This document shows, in pieces, positions 7,409 through 9,952 of a stretch of DNA of 9,952 nucleotides. The DNA comes from an uncultured Spirochaetales bacterium. Lineage in GTDB: Bacteria; Spirochaetota; Spirochaetia; Sphaerochaetales; Sphaerochaetaceae. Made by a program: the position numbers and the translations under genes. How positions within the stretch are numbered: the stretch's first letter is position 1; each line of letters begins with the position of its first letter. Below the pieces are notes generated by a model. It did no database searches. It was given only the letters and a program-made list of their open reading frames with translations, and was not told the DNA's origin. The stretch is taken from the NCBI GenBank assembly GCA_934276695.1, contig CAKQTF010000027.1:1-9952 (forward strand), given 5' to 3'.

Positions 7409-8181
7409 CCTGTTAACTTCCTTTCAAGTATTGTTATGATTTTCTCAACTGTCACTCCGATTATGCCTATGAGAATAATATACAGCAGCATCGGCGCTGT
7501 CTCAAAGTTATTATTGAGCGATCTTATTCTCATGCCGAGGCCAGCAAATGCTCCTGTGGACTCGGCAGCGATGAGTGTTGTGAGTGCACATGATGCACCG
7601 AGTCTCACAGCTGTGAGGATGAACGGGAGAGACGCAGGAGCGAGAACATGCAGGAATATATCCTTATCCTTAGCTCCGAGGACTCTGGCTGCCTTGATCA
7701 GGGTCTCATCGATATTGACGATTCCCTGGTACATCGTTATGCACATCAGAAGGCATGTTGCAATCGTGATCACTATGATCTGAGGCTTACGGCCTACACC
7801 TGCAGCGATTACGATCAGCGGAACATATGCAAGAGGCGGGATGTTCCTGATGAACTGGATCCATGGCTGTATTATCCTTCTTACTGGATTGTACCATGCC
7901 ATCAGTATTGCCAGTGGAAGTGCAATGCAGAATCCGAGTGCATATCCTGCAGATACGGAGATCAGTGAAGAGCTTATATCCTTAAGAAGGACACCTCTCT
8001 TGTACATTACGCCGATCTGCTTGAATGTGACGATGATATTAGGAAAAGAACGGGATGTTGCTGGTAGTATGGAAAGAAGCGTCCATAGACCGATAGCGCA
8101 GAGCAGTGAGATTGCAAGCCATAGCTTGTTCTTCGCCTTATCGCTTATCTTCTTTCCTTCCTTATCTCTGTTGTCAGCCAT
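7384..8181 (-). CDS. ABC transporter permease (SsuC/TauC type)
   Basis: A 265-residue inner-membrane permease of the BPD_transp_1 family, about six TM helices. The cytoplasmic coupling (EAA) loop is clear: DETLIKAARVLGAKDKDIFL followed by HVLAPASLP, matching the usual AAR-x-LGA...P form of sulfonate/nitrate/taurine permeases. RNIPPLAYVPLIVIAAGVGR is also typical of the subfamily. Two subunits would form the translocation path for the ligand delivered by the adjacent binding protein. I chose the ATG at 8179-8181, because GGAGG (8187-8191) lies 5 nt before it. An ATG at 8191-8193 gives a longer reading (269 residues) but has no Shine-Dalgarno and would overlap that motif; the ATG at 8182-8184 is too close to it. 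No convincing promoter is visible just upstream, so transcription may partly read through from the NagB-like gene. Confidence 0.93.
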   Translation of the reverse strand: MADNRDKEGKKISDKAKNKLWLAISLLCAIGLWTLLSILPATSRSFPNIIVTFKQIGVMYKRGVLLKDISSSLISVSAGYALGFCIALPLAILMAWYNPVRRIIQPWIQFIRNIPPLAYVPLIVIAAGVGRKPQIIVITIATCLLMCITMYQGIVNIDETLIKAARVLGAKDKDIFLHVLAPASLPFILTAVRLGASCALTTLIAAESTGAFAGLGMRIRSLNNNFETAPMLLYIILIGIIGVTVEKIITILERKLTGWQEKREI

Positions 8182-8186
8182 CATAG

Positions 8187-8191
8187 CCTCC
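8187..8191 (-). promoter_or_regulatory. Ribosome binding site deciding the permease start
   Basis: GGAGG on the minus strand, 5 nt before the ATG at 8179-8181. The same core and spacing are seen at the response-regulator gene. It overlaps the farther-upstream ATG (8191-8193), which argues against that longer start. Confidence 0.7.
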
Positions 8192-8236
8192 ATTTGTTTA
8201 TTAGGTAAAAGTCTAAAGCAGGATGGCTAAAACGGT

Positions 8237-8257
8237 AGGCTGAACTTTTTTCAGCCT
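8237..8257. other. Second hairpin between the NagB-like gene and the importer operon
   Basis: A perfect 8-bp inverted repeat AGGCTGAA / TTCAGCCT with a 5-nt loop. On the minus strand it lies just after the NagB-like terminator and about 55 nt before the permease start, followed by ACCGTTTTAGCC, a weak T run. It could be a back-up terminator, a transcript-stabilising stem or a leader element. On the plus strand it is followed by TTT, but no plus-strand gene ends here. Confidence 0.5.
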
Positions 8258-8260
8258 TTT

Positions 8261-8293
8261 AAAAGATAAGGCAGCACATCTGGGCTGCCTTAT
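8261..8293 (-). terminator. Probable rho-independent terminator of the NagB-like gene
   Basis: On the minus strand a perfect 10-bp stem (ATAAGGCAGC / GCTGCCTTAT, 8266-8293) with an 8-nt loop starts about 16 nt after the stop codon and is followed by CTTTT. The stem is strong but the T run is short, so termination may be incomplete and allow read-through into the importer genes. Confidence 0.7.
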
Positions 8294-8309
8294 GCTTTCA
8301 TGCCTATTA

Positions 8310-9125
8310 TCAGAAGGCTTTTGCTGATGCTATGTTATTTGCGAGGATCACTGCATCCGGATGCTTCTGAAGCAGTGTCACAGGGAAGTGTCCTGATGGC
8401 TCGTCGAAGATGGCCTGCCTGAGCACAGCTCTGTGCCAGGGCCTGAATACTCCGAGAACGACCTTCCTTGATGCAAGGATCTCCTTGATTCCGATTGTTA
8501 TTGCATATACAGGCATTGCGTCGATTGCGCCATTGAGGTCCCCGATTGCGTTTGCACATCTTGTCTCCCTCGATATTGCAAGCACTCTGGTATCTCTCTC
8601 TGCAAATTCCTCTGCAGTGACATCCTCTGCCTCATTGAATGCAAGATGGCCGTTGATCCCGATTCCTCCGAAGCATATATCGACTCCGCCAAGTTCTTCA
8701 ATCTTCCTTCCGACGCTCTCCGGATCTGATGGATCGGGGAAGAATCTCTGGCTCTCAGGGACATTCAGCTCTTCAGGGATCTGAGAATAAACTGTTCTCT
8801 CCATGAAGCCCCTGAATGACAGAGGACTCTCCATCGGTATGTATTTCCTGTCATTATCCAGATACTCATCCATATTGAAGAACCAGCAGTTCTTCAGTGA
8901 GAGCTTTCTTTCCTTGACAAGACGTACGAAGATCGGATACTGCCCGACTGGGCCTACAGGGCATATGAATACGGTCTTCTTTCCCTTCTTGTTGTTAGCC
9001 TCTATCTCATCTGCCATTATATGCGCGATCTCAGAGAAGACCTCGCCGCTGTCTCCAAGGCATTTAACAGGTATTCTCCCTTCCTTCAGCTGATCTGCTG
9101 TGTAGCTATAATACTTCTTGTCCAT
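8310..9125 (-). CDS. NagB-like glucosamine-6-phosphate isomerase/deaminase family protein, variant active site
   Basis: A 271-residue cytosolic protein of the glucosamine-6-phosphate deaminase/6-phosphogluconolactonase superfamily. Family landmarks are FFNMDEYL (with D86-E87, the D72 region of E. coli NagB), GGIGINGHLAFNEAED (153-168) with H160 and E165 of the catalytic relay, TRVLAISRETRCANAIGD, and the C-terminal DEPSGHFPVTLLQKHPDAVI. Two key sites differ from classical NagB. The catalytic Asp of the V-G-N-D-G-H motif is Asn (N158), and the phosphate loop P-T-G-G-T-P is replaced by PVGPVGQYP (56-64). From memory, both changes recur in a clostridial/spirochaetal subfamily annotated as glucosamine-6-phosphate isomerase, so they are probably functional rather than decay. 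The real substrate may be another amino- or keto-sugar phosphate. I therefore give no gene symbol. The start is supported by AGGAGG 4 nt upstream. It has its own promoter and terminator and is divergent from the TSUP gene. Confidence 0.85.
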   Translation of the reverse strand: MDKKYYSYTADQLKEGRIPVKCLGDSGEVFSEIAHIMADEIEANNKKGKKTVFICPVGPVGQYPIFVRLVKERKLSLKNCWFFNMDEYLDNDRKYIPMESPLSFRGFMERTVYSQIPEELNVPESQRFFPDPSDPESVGRKIEELGGVDICFGGIGINGHLAFNEAEDVTAEEFAERDTRVLAISRETRCANAIGDLNGAIDAMPVYAITIGIKEILASRKVVLGVFRPWHRAVLRQAIFDEPSGHFPVTLLQKHPDAVILANNIASAKAF

Positions 9126-9149
9126 AAAACCTCCTGAAGCTTACGCTAG

Positions 9150-9176
9150 ATTATAACAATTTGAGTCTAATATCAA
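9150..9176 (-). promoter_or_regulatory. Promoter of the NagB-like gene
   Basis: On the minus strand a consensus TATAAT (9150-9155) is preceded by TTGATA (9171-9176) with a 15-nt spacer, slightly short. The predicted start is about 18 nt before the ribosome binding site. A TCTAATAT motif (plus strand 9166-9173) overlaps the -35 box and recurs in the palindrome at 9260-9289. Confidence 0.65.
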
Positions 9177-9246
9177 AGCTGAGATAGGCAAGATTGAAAA
9201 AAAATAAGCCTAGAACAGTATCCTGATGCGTTTTCCTCTTATTTAT

Positions 9247-9274
9247 TTGCTGTTTTAATTTATTCTAATATAAT
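9247..9274 (+). promoter_or_regulatory. Candidate promoter of the TSUP gene
   Basis: A TATAAT (9269-9274) is preceded by TTGCTG (9247-9252, 3 of 6 matches to consensus) with a 16-nt spacer. It would give a leader of about 135 nt. A second TATAAT on the plus strand (9356-9361), closer to the gene, has no recognisable -35 and is an alternative. Confidence 0.45.
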
Positions 9275-9289
9275 GATATATTAGGATAA
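9260..9289. promoter_or_regulatory. 30-bp near-palindrome, putative operator
   Basis: Arms TTATTCTAATATA and TATATTAGGATAA flank a 4-nt centre ATGA. The 13-bp arms match except for one T/G position. It covers the -10 box of the candidate TSUP promoter and lies in the shared region between two divergent genes, as expected for a repressor site. The region is AT-rich, so a chance repeat is possible, but a match this long is unlikely. The binding protein is unknown. Confidence 0.5.
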
Positions 9290-9415
9290 TGGATTTGCTT
9301 GTCCATTTATTTAAAAAATTTAAGAAAATACAATGCAAGCCATTGCTGTTTTGTTTATAATCATGTTGGCTGACTGGTATGCGGATAGAGCAGGCCGGAC
9401 AGAGAAGGAAGCATA

Positions 9416-9952
9416 ATGGAGATAATTGTTCTTTTGACTGTGCTGATTGCCACTGTTGTCGGATCAATCAGCGGAATCGGTGGCGGAGTCCTTATTAAGC
9501 CTGTGATGGATGCTGTATGCACAATGACAAGCAATCAGATCTCATTCATGTCCGGTACTACTGTGCTTGCAATGACTATTGCATCACTCATCAGAAGCCA
9601 TGATGAGATTAAGCGCATTGACAGGCGTGCAGTCATGCTTGCTCTAGGAGCAGCCGTCGGAGGCGTAGCTGGCAAGCAGCTGTTCAACATCATAAGGGAC
9701 AGGGCTTCGGATGCTATGATGGTCAGCCTTGTCCAGAACATAATCATGGTCCTTCTTACTGGAGCCGTATTCGTGTATACGCTGAAGAAGGCTAGGATAA
9801 GGAAACTTGATATCAGGAATTCTGCATTTGCTGTATTAGCCGGTGGCTTTCTGGGAATTCTCTCATCATTCCTTGGAATCGGCGGTGGACCGATCAATCT
9901 GATGATCCTCTCTTATTTCTTCAGCATGGATACAAAGACAGCTGCATTCAAC
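9416..9952 (+). CDS. TauE/SafE (TSUP) family anion exporter, N-terminal part (truncated by window end)
   Basis: 179 codons are visible, about two thirds of a usual 250-270-residue TSUP protein; the rest lies beyond the window. These inner-membrane proteins export sulfite, sulfoacetate or related organic anions. The N-terminus has the family hallmark VVGSISGIGGGVLIKP (14-29) in the first helix. The internal repeat of the same motif, LGILSSFLGIGGGPINLMIL, appears at about 146-165, as expected from the duplicated TSUP fold. Hydrophobic helices alternate with short basic loops. The ATG at 9416-9418 has GAAGGAAG just upstream. The gene is divergent from the NagB-like gene and may share its control region. 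The sulfonate-type importer nearby makes a role in sulfur anion export attractive, but no desulfonating enzyme is seen, so the substrate is open. Confidence 0.9.
   Translation, partial: MEIIVLLTVLIATVVGSISGIGGGVLIKPVMDAVCTMTSNQISFMSGTTVLAMTIASLIRSHDEIKRIDRRAVMLALGAAVGGVAGKQLFNIIRDRASDAMMVSLVQNIIMVLLTGAVFVYTLKKARIRKLDIRNSAFAVLAGGFLGILSSFLGIGGGPINLMILSYFFSMDTKTAAFN

Noticed and set aside
8182..8193. Longer permease start at the ATG at 8191-8193
   Set aside because: It lacks a Shine-Dalgarno, and its codons contain the GGAGG that serves the ATG at 8179-8181.
9288..9330. Possible leader structure (AATGGA/TCCATT stem and TTAAA/TTTAA repeat) in the TSUP leader
   Set aside because: Short AT-rich stems with no match to a riboswitch I know. 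The 9126-9415 gap otherwise holds only the promoters and palindrome listed.
9535..9897. 120-codon open frame on the minus strand
   Set aside because: It lies fully antisense to the TSUP gene, whose motifs and ribosome binding site are clear, and its protein is low-complexity with no recognisable domain.

Overview
The window is ordinary-looking bacterial chromosome of moderate GC with gene-dense, mostly single-strand organisation. The host is probably a diderm anaerobe of the spirochaete type (Sphaerochaetaceae-like). This rests mainly on the substrate-binding protein, whose signal peptide ends in FA-QGASEA, a style I associate with spirochaete periplasmic binding proteins. That assignment is inference. 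Codon and base use look uniform across the window, and I see no insertion sequence, tRNA, rRNA, CRISPR array or prophage gene.

Layout. (1) 3-968 (+) is the C-terminal part of the ferrous-iron transporter FeoB. It converges on the next block with only 8 bp between the stop codons. (2) 977-5419 (-) reads, in transcription order, MATE-family efflux pump, 7-TM sensor histidine kinase, NarL-type response regulator (overlapping the kinase gene by 32 nt) and a stand-alone HNH endonuclease. Gaps are 52 nt or less, so this may be one transcriptional unit in which a two-component system sits between an exporter and a nuclease. A TATAAT just before the kinase gene suggests a second, internal promoter. 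(3) 5521-8181 (-) is a nitrate/sulfonate/taurine-type ABC importer in the order permease, ATPase, periplasmic binding protein, closed by a clear rho-independent terminator. (4) 8310-9125 (-) is a NagB-like sugar-phosphate isomerase with an altered active site, its own promoter and a hairpin terminator. (5) 9126-9415 is an AT-rich divergent intergenic region with promoters on both strands and a 30-bp near-palindrome. (6) 9416-9952 (+) is the start of a TauE/SafE (TSUP) anion exporter, cut off by the window end.

How the genes may fit together. The importer and the TSUP exporter would suit uptake of an organosulfur compound and release of sulfite or a related anion, but no desulfonating enzyme is visible. 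The NagB-like enzyme and the TSUP gene share the divergent control region, including a repeated TCTAATAT half-site, and so may be co-regulated.

The points most worth a second look are the HNH protein with its uncharacterised N-terminal domain next to a two-component system, the NagB-like protein with Asn at the usual catalytic Asp, and the palindrome over the putative TSUP promoter. I found no clearly new multi-gene system.
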